Source of the DNA: a virus
Length of the DNA stretch: 64,000 nt
IMG/VR virus record: IMGVR_UViG_3300047095_000535
Span: 1 to 64,000 of that record
Reading direction: 5' to 3' (one strand)
Shown here: one piece after another, positions 1-9,931 of the stretch
Numbering within the stretch: position 1 is the stretch's first letter
How the letters are laid out: each line of letters starts with the position of its first letter
Program-made: the position numbers and the translations under genes
The notes under the pieces: generated by a model
Database searches by the model: none
What the model was told of the DNA's origin: nothing
What the model saw: only the letters and a program-made list of their open reading frames with translations

Positions 1-556
1 TATCAGCGGATAACCCGTTTACTTTCACGTTTAACCCACTGGATATTGTGACTGTGTTTGTGGAGACAGTTGAAAAAGGAATTTTGGCAGATAATGTTAT
101 CTGATTTGTACTTCCATCAAGAATTATCGGAGCTTTAACTATACTTGAGTGTAGAATACCCGCAGATAACGCATTGAGAGATAGGTTTCCAGTCGTGGTT
201 GTGTTATTTACGTTGATATAATCACTGCCCACATATGTTAGACTTGGGAGTGCTTGCCAGTTTAATATGGAGGTCGATAACCCTCCTTTATATACGTATA
301 ATCCCTTTCTATCCGTGTCATACGCCATATCTCCACTAATAGGAGAGGTGAAAGTGGTTTCTACGTTAGGAGCGATCCCCAAAAACTTGTTACCAACGAC
401 AGTACCCCCGCTTAACCCGTCAATAGTCCCGACAAACAGTCGGGATATGTCATTTGCGAACGCTAGCTCGCCGGAAGCAGGGACAATTTGTTGTCTTTCG
501 ACGTTTGTACCCTGTCTAGTTATCAATTTAAGAATGGTGTTTTGGAGAATTTCCAT
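1..556 (-). CDS. Tail-fibre-like structural protein, partial (C-terminus outside the window)
   Basis: The reading frame is open from an ATG at 556 to the window edge with no stop, giving about 185 N-terminal residues. The start MEILQNTILKLITRQG leads into a segment (GELAF, RLFVGT, LSGG, GNK) that closely parallels the N-terminus of the next gene (560-1606), so the two share an N-terminal module, probably for attachment to the tail or for trimerisation. The rest is Ser/Thr/Asn-rich with beta-strand character (TTTTGNLSLNALSAG), as in phage fibres. It starts 4 nt after the stop of its upstream neighbour and has no promoter box of its own, so it is likely the distal gene of the minus-strand fibre operon. 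The exact role is inferred. Confidence 0.7.
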   Translation of the reverse strand, partial: MEILQNTILKLITRQGTNVERQQIVPASGELAFANDISRLFVGTIDGLSGGTVVGNKFLGIAPNVETTFTSPISGDMAYDTDRKGLYVYKGGLSTSILNWQALPSLTYVGSDYINVNNTTTTGNLSLNALSAGILHSSIVKAPIILDGSTNQITLSAKIPFSTVSTNTVTISSGLNVKVNGLSAD

Positions 557-559
557 ATA

Positions 560-1606
560 TTAGTAGTTGTAAATTGGTATAGCGAATCTTGCTATCGGTT
601 GTCCGGTTTTAGATGAGAATCCTCCTTCAAACGTTATGAACCCTGCGGCTGATAAGGTTACTACTAGGAGATCGCCTTCATTCTCCGGAGTTTCATTTAC
701 CGCAAAAGCGGTTAAGGTGGAAACGGCCACTGTGACCGTGTATGGGTCAAAGGCAGTGGGTTTGTAGGAGAAGGACGACAAAGCGCTTAATGTCTGGTTC
801 GGGAATCCGTTTACTGTCACATCAGTATCATTGATGTCGGATATACTCATAAGAGTACTATAAATCGCTGGTTCTAAACTTTGAACTCTTCCGTACCTAT
901 CAGAGGATATCTTTGGTAGTAGTATCGTGCTTGATAGACCCCCGTTATCAGTGGTACTTTTTAACAAACGACCGTCTAACCACATGGAAGTATCTCCTAT
1001 TCCTGCTACAGTAGTATAGAGGTCATTCGGGTATGATGATACATCGAACCCGGTTTTGAAAAACGTGGATGCTACTCCAAATAGCGTACTATTGACTCGA
1101 CCAATAGTAGCGTTAAATGTTGAAGCGTCGTTTATCTCTGCTTGGGTGATCCCTGCTGGCTTGATTATAAGGTTATCATTACTAAGAGCGAATTGGGAGG
1201 TATTATAATTAAGTCGGACCGTGCTTGACGTGGATGATAGCCCGTTTGAGAATGAGTTTGGAGATATATGACTCGCGGAAATAGAGTTTGCCGCAATCGT
1301 AAGGGAAATTTCCAACGATTCCCAGTTGGCTATGTTGGTGTAGTCCGGGTCCACCAATTGATATAAGATAGTTCCAAATCGAGCCATGTCTCCGACCTCC
1401 GCGTTTAGATTACTCAAGGAAGCATAAGACGTAATCTTATGTATCTTGTTTCCCGCTGTTATTCCTCCGCTAAGAGTCCCGGTTCCTACGAATAGCCTTC
1501 CCGTGTCTACGGTATGAACCAACTCGCCTTGGTCAAACACGGTTTGTCTACGTTGAGCATCGGTACCTCTACGTACTTTTATTTTTGAGAGTTTAATAGT
1601 GGGCAT
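560..1606 (-). CDS. Tail-fibre-like structural protein
   Basis: 348 aa, beginning MPTIKLSKIKVRRGTDAQRR. The RRGTD...R...GEL...T.RLFVG pattern is the N-terminal signature seen in many T4-like hyaline, fibre and collar-type proteins, and is shared with the partial gene at 1-556. The remainder is Ser/Thr-rich, with short repeated strand-like segments (SSTVRLNY, LSNDNLIIKP, LSSTILLPKI). No enzymatic motif is seen. The start codon lies downstream of TAAATC, a one-base variant of the late box, inside the end of the preceding gene. This is likely a virion tail-fibre or adhesin subunit expressed late. Which fibre segment it forms cannot be told. Confidence 0.65.
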   Translation of the reverse strand: MPTIKLSKIKVRRGTDAQRRQTVFDQGELVHTVDTGRLFVGTGTLSGGITAGNKIHKITSYASLSNLNAEVGDMARFGTILYQLVDPDYTNIANWESLEISLTIAANSISASHISPNSFSNGLSSTSSTVRLNYNTSQFALSNDNLIIKPAGITQAEINDASTFNATIGRVNSTLFGVASTFFKTGFDVSSYPNDLYTTVAGIGDTSMWLDGRLLKSTTDNGGLSSTILLPKISSDRYGRVQSLEPAIYSTLMSISDINDTDVTVNGFPNQTLSALSSFSYKPTAFDPYTVTVAVSTLTAFAVNETPENEGDLLVVTLSAAGFITFEGGFSSKTGQPIARFAIPIYNY

Positions 1607-1618
1607 AATATGTATGAT

Positions 1619-2602
1619 TTACCATTCGAATACGACTACTCCGGAACCAGCAGAAGTATTATAGTTTTGCGAACCGCTTGTTTGTCCGTGGCGGCTTTGT
1701 CCACCCCCATAAGCTGGTCCGGTTCCCCATATGGAAGATGCTCCAACGGATTCTTCACCACCGGAGATCGTATTTCCGCTGGTGTCGATGTTGGATAGTC
1801 CACCGGGAACAAGAATATAACTGTCGCCTGTATAAGACAACCCGTCTGCGGTTATAGATCCAGACGCGGCGGATGGGTATGATACTTGAGTTGCGGCGGA
1901 TGCGGCGATACCAGAACCACCGTTTGCGACGATCAATGCGGTATCAATACCATTGATTACCGCTTGTACTTGGGTTGCTCCACCCCCTACACTGGCGATT
2001 GAACCTGAAGCTACTCCTGCTGTACCGACTTTAACTCTATAGAAAGTAGTGGTCGCTCCTAGAGGAACAGTTAGATATGCGATTACGGTTGCTCCTGCGT
2101 TTCCGGCGTAATGGGGACCGCTTGCTCCACCACCAGTTGCCGTAACCTTGACTGAAGTGACTCCAGTGGGAATTGTGAAGGTTCCATCGGAAGTAAAGGT
2201 CTTTATTCCCTTTGAACCTGCTCCGCTTCCAAGATTTCGGATAATACCCGCTTCAACAGTTACAGTGGGGTTATAATAAACCCCGTCTGTAAGTAGATAT
2301 CCCTCTGCGTCCATAATATCCGCCAAACTCTTAAGAGATAGCGTTTTATTTCCATCAGAGGATATGATGGTGTTGGGATTGCCATCGGAAATTGGGTATT
2401 TTAGAGAAGATGCGGTCAGTAACCCGCTAACATCAAAGGGACCAGTTATGGCTCCTCCCGAGTTTAGGAGTCCTAGGGATAACGCTGATGTGTTTCCATT
2501 TCCATCGTAGACTGTCTTGATGGTGGATATTAAAGTTCCATCCAAATGTAGGACTCCAACGTAGGTATCCGCGATATAGGTATTGGTAAGGGCTGTACTC
2601 AT
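1619..2602 (-). CDS. Glycine-rich tail-fibre / receptor-binding-type protein
   Basis: 327 aa. The N-terminal half is Ser/Leu-rich (TALTNTYIADTYVGVLHLDG). From about residue 135 it carries a glycine-rich beta domain (FTSDGTFTIPTGVTSVKVTA, then GGGASG, GGGATQ, NGGSG and GGQSRHG) and ends GSGVVVFEW. A 'TIPxGVTxVxVTxxGGGxxG ... GGSGVVVxEW' layout is typical of glycine-rich domains at phage fibre tips that make receptor contacts. A TAAATA box ends 6 nt before the ATG. It is the first gene of a run continuing into 560-1606 and 1-556. The receptor-binding role is inferred from composition and family resemblance. Confidence 0.65.
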   Translation of the reverse strand: MSTALTNTYIADTYVGVLHLDGTLISTIKTVYDGNGNTSALSLGLLNSGGAITGPFDVSGLLTASSLKYPISDGNPNTIISSDGNKTLSLKSLADIMDAEGYLLTDGVYYNPTVTVEAGIIRNLGSGAGSKGIKTFTSDGTFTIPTGVTSVKVTATGGGASGPHYAGNAGATVIAYLTVPLGATTTFYRVKVGTAGVASGSIASVGGGATQVQAVINGIDTALIVANGGSGIAASAATQVSYPSAASGSITADGLSYTGDSYILVPGGLSNIDTSGNTISGGEESVGASSIWGTGPAYGGGQSRHGQTSGSQNYNTSAGSGVVVFEW

Positions 2603-2608
2603 TATGAT

Positions 2609-2614
2609 TATTTA
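2609..2614 (-). promoter_or_regulatory. Late promoter box TAAATA
   Basis: TAAATA on the minus strand ends 6 nt before the ATG at 2602. In T4-type late promoters transcription starts about 6 nt after the box, so the mRNA would begin at the start codon. Confidence 0.6.
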
Positions 2615-2631
2615 CTAAGCTGTTTGAAAAA

Positions 2632-4404
2632 TCAACTTGTTTGGGGTAATATTTTTTGCTGGATGTCGATAATCGCCAACATTATTCTTTGAAGGGCGAT
2701 AACGTTCAAGGTTTCGTTGCCGTTTATATACAAGTTCTCGGTTTCCAGCGTCAAATCCGCGATTTGTTGTAAAATAACCGCCCTTTCTTCGATTTTACAT
2801 GAAAATTCCGACTTATTGAACAGGTTCAAAGTGTCTTTCAGTATAGTGGATATCATTACATTGAAATATACTCCCACTGAGGTCTCCGCACAGGTGGTAC
2901 CGTCAAAATATCTGACTGTATCCAAGGGAAGGGCGTTTAAGAACCTGTCGTTCATGTTTTGGTTGAGAGTATATATTCTTCCAATGTTGTGGAGGATCAT
3001 ATACATCTTCCCATTGATGGTTTGGTTGGTTGATACCAGATTATTATAGAAATTCGTATCCTCGTTTATGGAGTTCCAGTTGACTTTTAGGTAATTATAA
3101 TACTCGGTGGTTGTGTTCCATATATAACTGTCCGAATACGCGATATTATTGTTCTCCAAGCGTCCTGCGGGGTATTCCGGGTTGGATATGAACCGGGATT
3201 GGTACTCGGTGGCGTTGTAGGTGTAGAAAACGTCGGAATCATTGTCGGAGAACCGGATTTTCTGTCCTCCTAGGGCGGTATTGATGCTGGAAATCTTGGT
3301 ATTGGTTACAGTTCCTTCAACATCCTTGGGATCGAGAAACGCCACGTAGAAGCCGTCTTCTTTTTGGTTTAGTATTGTGATATAGTCGTCAATCGCCCGA
3401 ATATCCAAGTCTAGCAGATCCCCGATGTCGTATAGGGTAAGATCTATCATCTGATAGATGTCGGAAGAGTATTTGTTGACTATATAGAGAACGTTGTTGC
3501 CCGCTCCGGTTCTTATATTTTTTCCAAACTTTATAAACTCCGGATTATTGGCGAAGATGATGCTATACTTTATATTCCACACGATGTCGTTGGAATCCCA
3601 TGGTTCTATGGTAGTATTCCATAGATACTCATTGGTGGTGGTTTCTTTGAGCTTTATACTGTCAACCAGAATCAGGTTATTACACTCATCATAGTTTGAG
3701 GAGTCATATACGTCGATGGTATTGTTCCGAACAAATAGGATTCGGGAATTATCGATATCATTGTATATATGATAAGTGTTGTTGTTATTCGGGGTGTTTA
3801 ACTTGCTGTATATCTTGGTCAGCGGGGAGTTATTGACGAAGTTTCCTGACAGGATATAGTCCGATGTCAAGTCCGAGCATATATACTTGAAGTTCTCATG
3901 GGTATCGACTGTAAACGTACCTACTTTCATGTTGTCTAAAAACTCCCAGTCCATGTTGTCCGAGAAAGGTATGGCGTTTATGGATTCTTGGTGGGCGGGA
4001 ACTCCGGTATCGGTCGTTTCACTGCCGCTTGACAGTGCGTAGTAATGTCCAAATGTTTGAGCATACTTATAAATCGTTGGATTAGCCAGTATTAAGGACT
4101 TAAAGCATATGAGATTGTTGTTATGGAGAGTATATAATAGAGTATCCAGACCAGTCTTATTCAGAAGGTCGAAAACGTTGGTAAAGACGGTTGTTAGTGG
4201 TACGGTTGTCTTATACGTGGTGTCGAACTCGTATTCATTTGTGAACACATCCGCTATCATGGTTGATTTTGGGGTTAGTTCAACGCTGGTGGAGGTGTCT
4301 TCCTTACCAGTATACGCTATTCCATCAGTTATGTGGAAAAACCCAATGTAATCCACTCCGTCCAGAGTGAACGCTTCTCCGCTAGTATGTTTAAAGTAGG
4401 TCAT
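2632..4404 (-). CDS. Large structural protein of the tail-fibre/baseplate region, unknown family
   Basis: 590 aa, rich in Asn, Thr, Tyr and Ile, with no catalytic motif, signal peptide or membrane segment. It begins MTYFKHTSGEAFTLDGVDYI; 'DGVDYxGFFHI' style openings recur in beta-rich structural proteins of this operon. The start codon overlaps the stop of the 4401-6701 gene (ATGA), so the two are translationally coupled and probably made in similar amounts. Position and composition argue for a virion protein such as a fibre shaft or baseplate-peripheral component. I do not recognise the family. Confidence 0.6.
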   Translation of the reverse strand: MTYFKHTSGEAFTLDGVDYIGFFHITDGIAYTGKEDTSTSVELTPKSTMIADVFTNEYEFDTTYKTTVPLTTVFTNVFDLLNKTGLDTLLYTLHNNNLICFKSLILANPTIYKYAQTFGHYYALSSGSETTDTGVPAHQESINAIPFSDNMDWEFLDNMKVGTFTVDTHENFKYICSDLTSDYILSGNFVNNSPLTKIYSKLNTPNNNNTYHIYNDIDNSRILFVRNNTIDVYDSSNYDECNNLILVDSIKLKETTTNEYLWNTTIEPWDSNDIVWNIKYSIIFANNPEFIKFGKNIRTGAGNNVLYIVNKYSSDIYQMIDLTLYDIGDLLDLDIRAIDDYITILNQKEDGFYVAFLDPKDVEGTVTNTKISSINTALGGQKIRFSDNDSDVFYTYNATEYQSRFISNPEYPAGRLENNNIAYSDSYIWNTTTEYYNYLKVNWNSINEDTNFYNNLVSTNQTINGKMYMILHNIGRIYTLNQNMNDRFLNALPLDTVRYFDGTTCAETSVGVYFNVMISTILKDTLNLFNKSEFSCKIEERAVILQQIADLTLETENLYINGNETLNVIALQRIMLAIIDIQQKILPQTS

Positions 4405-6701
4405 TTGAAGTTTTCGAAGGTTATGGTATTTATCCTCGTGTTGGAAGGCATCTTGGGACTGATGTTATTGGCGATGGAGGCGCTTAGACCAGAGGTAATG
4501 GTCGGGTCTGTCAGGTTAAGATTCTTAACCCGGATATTGATATCATTCGACTTGAACAACGACGAGCTACAAACGCTTTGGAGGTATTGAAGATTATCCA
4601 AGCTGTTTCTCATTCCACATGGCAGGGTGACATATATATCATCGATTTTAAGAGTTCCATTTGTCAGGGGGATGATAAAGGTTAGGTTTGGATCGATGTA
4701 ATAGTCGTTGATGAAGGTATTTGATATGTATGGACATTCCGGGTCCAGTATATCGAACTTCGACAGGTCTTTGATAAGAACAAAGTCTCCGTATAGCAGT
4801 TGCTTCACGTAGAACTGATAGTTGGGTAGATTGAATGTATCGATTATGACGTCGTTTAGAAAGATGTACCCGGCTCCTTGCTTGCTATCCACGCTTATGT
4901 ATATGAAGTTCTTCTTCAGAGCTTTAATAGCTATGGTTTTTGTGTAGAAAAACCATGATGAGGGGGACGCGTTGTAGTTCCTGCTTGTAGCGTCATAGAC
5001 AGTGTACCGTATCGTGACATTGGGTCCGGTTTTGGTGATTGTTAGCCCGGAATCTATGATATTTCGGTCACTTACAACCTCCCAACTGGAGTCATCGCCT
5101 TCGAAGTTGAAGCCTACGGTAAACTCCCCGGCGTCGTTGATCTGGTTGAAGTAGTTTATAGGGTATACCTCAGAATATGAGTTACAATAGGTGAAAGTGG
5201 ATTCGAACAGGGGCAATTTGACATCGTTGATACGATCATACCTGTAATACTCGTTTGGTAAAAATACCAAATCGCTTTTTTTATCAAAAAAACTATGGTC
5301 TAGTATGGACGCTTCTAGATCGGTGTTGTTTTGTATTAGTTGTTCGATAGCGTCCTCGTATGTTGTTTGGCTCGTCGGATTGGCGGTATATGCCGCCTCC
5401 TTTGAGATAAGATCGGGGTAGTAATACCGATCCACCCATACTTTATTATCGGAAAGAGGAGACCCAGACAACCAAGTGCATAGCAAGTACTGGCCGTTAT
5501 CGTAGTTTTGGGCGTCTTTGGATAGGTGATACACCTTATCAGCGTATTCAGGAGTGGAATATGAAAACGCTCCCGAGGTTATGAACTTGGTATCGTTGAT
5601 ATTGAGCTGTTGGTATGGATACATGCTGGACGGACTGGTAAATCGGTTCGTCCCGGGAGATATTTTATACGTCTTGTTATAAAAAACGTAGTTTAACGCC
5701 AACTCATCGGAAGATTCAGTGTTTATATCGGAAGCTATGGTGGAATACTCTCGGAGGTCGTTCACGAATATGGAGGTTTCCGCTCCACTTAACAGGTTAT
5801 TGGCGGATGAAAACACATCTTCTTGTAAAAGCTGGTTTTTAAGACAAATGATGTCTGTTTTGTAGTCGGAAATCGACTTGTCGTTATGTAATAGGAAGTT
5901 GTTGGTTAAATCGAAATTACTTTTGGCCGGATCTATGGTATTATCTTCCTTATAGGTGATAAACGAGGTGTTTAGAGATATATTCGGGTATGAAAAGACG
6001 TTTTTAGCGATTTTAAACGGGGTGGTGGACGATGTTACGTTGTTTTCCACTATAGTAACCGCTTTTAACGCGGTCCCCACCTTGGATATGTTGAAAGCGG
6101 AGGTCGCGGTTTTCTTGAAGAAGATTATATTGTTTCCTGACTCGGAAAACAGGTAGGTGAAGTCTTGGGGAGCTATTACGGCGTCATTAAAGGTTAGTAA
6201 CTTGTCTCGTATGAATAAAAGATTGTTGAAAGTGTCCAAGCATAGGTAATATTTGTTGTACCTACGTGTAAAGTAGATATTACACCGATTATTATCGTAA
6301 AAAACTACCGTAAAATTGGTAGTGGATGAGGCAGTAGTTGAAAACGCTGGTCTCCATACATCGAAATGCGCTTCATAATTCCCTGCTATTACATAAGGAG
6401 CGGGGTCAACGCCCACGTATGAGAGGTACTCACCTCCATATATCAGCGATCCGAAAATTGAGGTGGCTTGTAGGGTCGAGGTGTTTATCTCGAAGATGTC
6501 GGAAAACCCATAGTTATTGGTTAGGTAAAAACTGGTATGAGTCTTGGTTTGGAGATCGTTTATCCCTGATAAGCACTGGTGGAAAGTGATGGAATAGTTG
6601 CCCGGGTATGTTCGCTTAAACTTTTTAAACGATAATTCACTCATATTCGAACTCAAAACATGAGAATGTAAAGTAGATAAGCTGGATATGGTTGAAATCA
6701 C
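4401..6701 (-). CDS. Large structural protein of the tail-fibre/baseplate region, unknown family
   Basis: 766 aa with a GTG start. The GTG is preferred over the downstream ATG (MSELSFKKF) because a late box ends exactly 5 nt before it. The protein is Asn/Ser/Tyr/Thr-rich with many short beta-like stretches and no enzymatic motif. It shares composition and neighbours with the 590-aa and 901-aa proteins on either side. It overlaps the next gene by 4 nt. Likely an elongated virion component attached to the baseplate; function not recognised. Confidence 0.6.
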   Translation of the reverse strand: MISTISSLSTLHSHVLSSNMSELSFKKFKRTYPGNYSITFHQCLSGINDLQTKTHTSFYLTNNYGFSDIFEINTSTLQATSIFGSLIYGGEYLSYVGVDPAPYVIAGNYEAHFDVWRPAFSTTASSTTNFTVVFYDNNRCNIYFTRRYNKYYLCLDTFNNLLFIRDKLLTFNDAVIAPQDFTYLFSESGNNIIFFKKTATSAFNISKVGTALKAVTIVENNVTSSTTPFKIAKNVFSYPNISLNTSFITYKEDNTIDPAKSNFDLTNNFLLHNDKSISDYKTDIICLKNQLLQEDVFSSANNLLSGAETSIFVNDLREYSTIASDINTESSDELALNYVFYNKTYKISPGTNRFTSPSSMYPYQQLNINDTKFITSGAFSYSTPEYADKVYHLSKDAQNYDNGQYLLCTWLSGSPLSDNKVWVDRYYYPDLISKEAAYTANPTSQTTYEDAIEQLIQNNTDLEASILDHSFFDKKSDLVFLPNEYYRYDRINDVKLPLFESTFTYCNSYSEVYPINYFNQINDAGEFTVGFNFEGDDSSWEVVSDRNIIDSGLTITKTGPNVTIRYTVYDATSRNYNASPSSWFFYTKTIAIKALKKNFIYISVDSKQGAGYIFLNDVIIDTFNLPNYQFYVKQLLYGDFVLIKDLSKFDILDPECPYISNTFINDYYIDPNLTFIIPLTNGTLKIDDIYVTLPCGMRNSLDNLQYLQSVCSSSLFKSNDINIRVKNLNLTDPTITSGLSASIANNISPKMPSNTRINTITFENFK

Positions 6702-6706
6702 AGTAT

Positions 6707-6712
6707 TATTTA
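6707..6712 (-). promoter_or_regulatory. Late promoter box TAAATA
   Basis: Minus-strand TTAAATA ends 5 nt before the GTG at 6701. The box overlaps the stop codon of the upstream gene. It fixes the GTG as the probable start of the 766-aa protein. Confidence 0.6.
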
Positions 6713-7207
6713 ACTGCCACTCATTTCTATGGCGACCCTCCCCATTTTAGTTATAAATTGATGGGTCTTTGAATTGGGTTCGATAGGTAATATACTCGTA
6801 TGATCCAGTTTCAGGTCATAAATAGACTCAAAATAGTCGTATGTCCTGATTTTTATGGGGATAAGGTGCCAATTGTTGTCCCCATTGGCGTAGTTTACGA
6901 ACACTTGGGCGGTCAGGCACTTAAATAGGCAGGTTTCAGATGGATAATACTCCTTGGTCTTGTATTCTGCGAATATGGGGTTGAACACCAGCGCGTTTTG
7001 CTCTAAACGGGCGGTATTGTATATGTTGTTGTTATGGGTTTCCGAGGTTCCATCCCCCCAGTCGATTTTCAAGTACACTGGAACCACTTTTTCAGTAAGA
7101 CCTTCCAAGTTTAGGGTCAATTTGGTGTGGTCGTCCATCACAAGCGTAGGAAGCACTCGTATATAATTGGTTGAGCTTGATGTCAGGGCTACGGTAACGG
7201 TATTCAT
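6710..7207 (-). CDS. Small structural protein with PKD-like segment
   Basis: 165 aa. Around residues 45-60 it has VYLKIDWGDGTSETHNN, matching the core (W-GDGT) of PKD/Ig-like beta-sandwich domains, which phages often use as adhesive or spacer modules on virions. The ATG overlaps the stop of the 901-aa gene upstream (ATGA), so translation is coupled. The 705-aa protein at 18589-20706 carries a comparable WDFGDG segment. Probably a tail or baseplate decoration or connector; exact role unknown. Confidence 0.6.
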   Translation of the reverse strand: MNTVTVALTSSSTNYIRVLPTLVMDDHTKLTLNLEGLTEKVVPVYLKIDWGDGTSETHNNNIYNTARLEQNALVFNPIFAEYKTKEYYPSETCLFKCLTAQVFVNYANGDNNWHLIPIKIRTYDYFESIYDLKLDHTSILPIEPNSKTHQFITKMGRVAIEMSGS

Positions 7208-9909
7208 ACTACTAATTCCTCTCCTACGCTGGTTGTTCCGCCCGAGGATAGGAAGATTGTCAGGGTTGACAGGCTTGTTAGCACGTTTGATACCTGAGAA
7301 GGGGCGGCATTGAATATATTATGAGACAAGAACTCCACATTCGGGTGTAGATGGTAGTCAAACTCATGTAAACATGGCATATTGTTCTGGTCTTTCAACA
7401 GACAGGAGATGTTATATAGGTTGTTTCGGCTATTATAGGTTATGGTAGGCGCGTCCGCACTCACATAACGAACATTTCCACTGGACGCGGAGAAGAATGA
7501 AGTATTATCAGTGATATCCTCTAGACGGGAAGGGAATATCTTCGAGGATTTAAAGTTTAATGTGTCAAACTTGTAGATCTCCGGGTATATTACAGTGATA
7601 TCTGATGACAACGCGGCCATCTTACAGTAGTATATGTTATATTTGACCTTGAATCGGTTGGATACCTTGTCGAAGTCGGAGGTATTCTGTGTTACATATA
7701 CCGGGGTAGTCCTTGGATCGTTAAAAGCTCCGTCCGCGTAGTCTATTTTATGGATTGAGAGGTATGAGGGGGTCTCTATAATCAAGATATCGTTGGTAAC
7801 TTCAAACTTTATGATGTTTGTATCCAATTCTGCCGCTACTTCAACGGGAAACTGGATGGATATATAAGGTAATGTTTGTAACAAGGGTAAAACCGTCCGG
7901 GTATAGGCGTTTCGTATCATTAAAGTGCCGTTTGTCTCGTAATCGTCTATGTAAAAAGAAGATGTTGTAATGGTTTGAGTTGAGTTTATAACAGTGTCGT
8001 CATAGTAATACTCCGGGCGTTGAAATTGTACGTCCCAATCAATGGAATTGTTTAAATATCCACCGTCCACCACGTTTAACGCGGAACCTTGTAGGTATTC
8101 GGTGATGTTTGCGGATAAAGCAGAGAGTACGGGGTATTCCGGGTGGGAACTCAGCGACCATAATGCCCGTTGTACCGGGCTAGAGTCATGTAACCCTCCT
8201 TCTATAAGGTCTGTGTAGTAATACGCCCCGGTATCAGTCTCGTAAGAAGACAGGTCCGAGGACTTGGAGTCTGCGTAAGGGGTATTATTGGGGTCTACTA
8301 TATACGCCCCTTCTAGAATCTCATAAGTCATCACTAAATTGTCGTCGGAGGGAGCGATCAACTCGTTATATGGGGTGAAATACCCAAAATACAGGGTTAA
8401 ATCCGGGTCATTACCAGTCAAGCTACCTGTATTCGTCGATAATCCTGATCGTTTTGTCTCGTTGAAGGTGGTAAAGTCAGATAACGTGTACACAGTGTTG
8501 CTATATCCCAACCCGTAGAGGTTGTCATAGAACTCATACCCATTGAAAATCATGTTTACGATTGGAGTAGGGTTAAGTGACTTGATGGTTTGTCTAAAAC
8601 GGTGGTCGTTTTTAAACAATCCGAATAAATTATTGTTTATATCGTACTTGATGTCTTCGATAAATCCGGAATCAAAGATATTATCCAGGTATTTTGATAC
8701 GGTTGGCTCCAATTTCGATACATACCCGTAATATTTCGTGTCATGCGGGGTGGAGTTGGGTTGATTGGTTGCTGCTCCCGAGGAATAGTTCCGCGACAGG
8801 AAGGAATCGTCTACTATAAAGGTGATAACGCTTCCATTCGCTCCTATTTTGGTAGGATCTGGAAAGAAATACAAGGAGTTGGGCTGTAACTTATCGGTAT
8901 TAAAGGTATAAGTGCTGGTCGCCCCGTCTATTAGTATGATAGACACGTTGGACGGCCTGAAAAACCCCTTGTCTCTGGGTGTTTGAAGGTATTCCGTCTG
9001 TTGAGTGGAAGCGGTGGTCGGATAGTTACGATTTAGAAAGTTCTCAATCGGATTATCGGAATGAAACAGCAAACCAGACACGGTATCGGATATGGTAGCT
9101 CCAGTGGACAGATAATAGAAGTCAGTGTAGGTGTATTTTCGAGTAAGGTTTCTCTTATTCTCGAAAAGTTGGTCAACTTCTTTAATAGCCTTTACACTTT
9201 CGTCAACCGCCGCGAATATTTCCGCGATTAGGTCTTCGTCACTGCGTAAGAAGATGTTATACCCGTAGTCAAGGTCTTTCTTATCATATACCAGAGGGTC
9301 GGGGGTCTGATTTAGATAATCCGGGTAGGTATCGTATAATTCTTCAATTTCGACTTCGATCTTGGATTTGATCGTATCGTAGTCGAATAACATTTTACCA
9401 TCTTCAAGGTTTCTTAGATGGGAAAGGGTCAATTCTAGAATGTTTTTTTCCAGACCGAAGTTAGTTCCGATCAACTTGTTTCGGGTTAAGCTGAACTTGG
9501 CGTCGTTTCTCTTATTATTGTAAAACTGGGCCAGTTCTCTTAGCTTTTTTCCATAAAACCCAAGAGCTACATCCAAGTCTAGGGGGTCATTGAAATCGAT
9601 CTTTGATAAGAACTGCTTTTCTTCGGGGGTTGTATGGTTCAGGGTTATATCCTTTAGGAAGTCCCGGTACCTGTCCCGTATAATGGCAGAGTCGTCTTCT
9701 TCTTTGGCGTTGGTCTTATTATTCCATGTTTTGATGTAATAAGAATAGTAGTCCTGTAAGACATCAGGTTCGTATGACACTCTAATCAGCTTTATAAACG
9801 TTAAGAACGCCATGGGCGAGCTAACGTCAATGGCGTCCGTCCTACTTACGTTTGGATTCGTTATGGAGTTCGGGATGTCGGCAAAGCCTAATTGTAGAGA
9901 TAGTGCCAT
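7204..9909 (-). CDS. Very large structural protein, baseplate/tail-fibre region
   Basis: 901 aa. The N-terminal third is helical and charged (KKLRELAQFYNNKRNDAKFS around residue 123, then KNILELTLSHL). The rest is beta-rich and Asn/Ser/Tyr-rich. No catalytic motif is seen. It heads an operon with the 165-aa PKD-like and 766-aa proteins and follows a late box placed 6 nt before its ATG. The two-part architecture (helical attachment region plus long beta region) fits a proximal fibre or baseplate-wedge arm. I cannot assign it to a T4 gene product. Confidence 0.6.
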   Translation of the reverse strand: MALSLQLGFADIPNSITNPNVSRTDAIDVSSPMAFLTFIKLIRVSYEPDVLQDYYSYYIKTWNNKTNAKEEDDSAIIRDRYRDFLKDITLNHTTPEEKQFLSKIDFNDPLDLDVALGFYGKKLRELAQFYNNKRNDAKFSLTRNKLIGTNFGLEKNILELTLSHLRNLEDGKMLFDYDTIKSKIEVEIEELYDTYPDYLNQTPDPLVYDKKDLDYGYNIFLRSDEDLIAEIFAAVDESVKAIKEVDQLFENKRNLTRKYTYTDFYYLSTGATISDTVSGLLFHSDNPIENFLNRNYPTTASTQQTEYLQTPRDKGFFRPSNVSIILIDGATSTYTFNTDKLQPNSLYFFPDPTKIGANGSVITFIVDDSFLSRNYSSGAATNQPNSTPHDTKYYGYVSKLEPTVSKYLDNIFDSGFIEDIKYDINNNLFGLFKNDHRFRQTIKSLNPTPIVNMIFNGYEFYDNLYGLGYSNTVYTLSDFTTFNETKRSGLSTNTGSLTGNDPDLTLYFGYFTPYNELIAPSDDNLVMTYEILEGAYIVDPNNTPYADSKSSDLSSYETDTGAYYYTDLIEGGLHDSSPVQRALWSLSSHPEYPVLSALSANITEYLQGSALNVVDGGYLNNSIDWDVQFQRPEYYYDDTVINSTQTITTSSFYIDDYETNGTLMIRNAYTRTVLPLLQTLPYISIQFPVEVAAELDTNIIKFEVTNDILIIETPSYLSIHKIDYADGAFNDPRTTPVYVTQNTSDFDKVSNRFKVKYNIYYCKMAALSSDITVIYPEIYKFDTLNFKSSKIFPSRLEDITDNTSFFSASSGNVRYVSADAPTITYNSRNNLYNISCLLKDQNNMPCLHEFDYHLHPNVEFLSHNIFNAAPSQVSNVLTSLSTLTIFLSSGGTTSVGEELVV

Positions 9910-9915
9910 CCCATT

Positions 9916-9921
9916 TATTTA
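9916..9921 (-). promoter_or_regulatory. Late promoter box TAAATA
   Basis: Minus-strand CTAAATA ends 6 nt before the ATG at 9909. Confidence 0.6.
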
Positions 9922-9931
9922 GTATGCTGTA

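Noticed and set aside
267-563. 98-aa plus-strand open frame
   Set aside because: Lies antisense to the partial fibre gene (1-556 minus), which has an intact, fibre-like frame.
6710-7207. PKD-like domain as evidence of a secreted bacterial gene
   Set aside because: No signal peptide, operon with phage structural genes, and PKD/Ig modules are common on virions.
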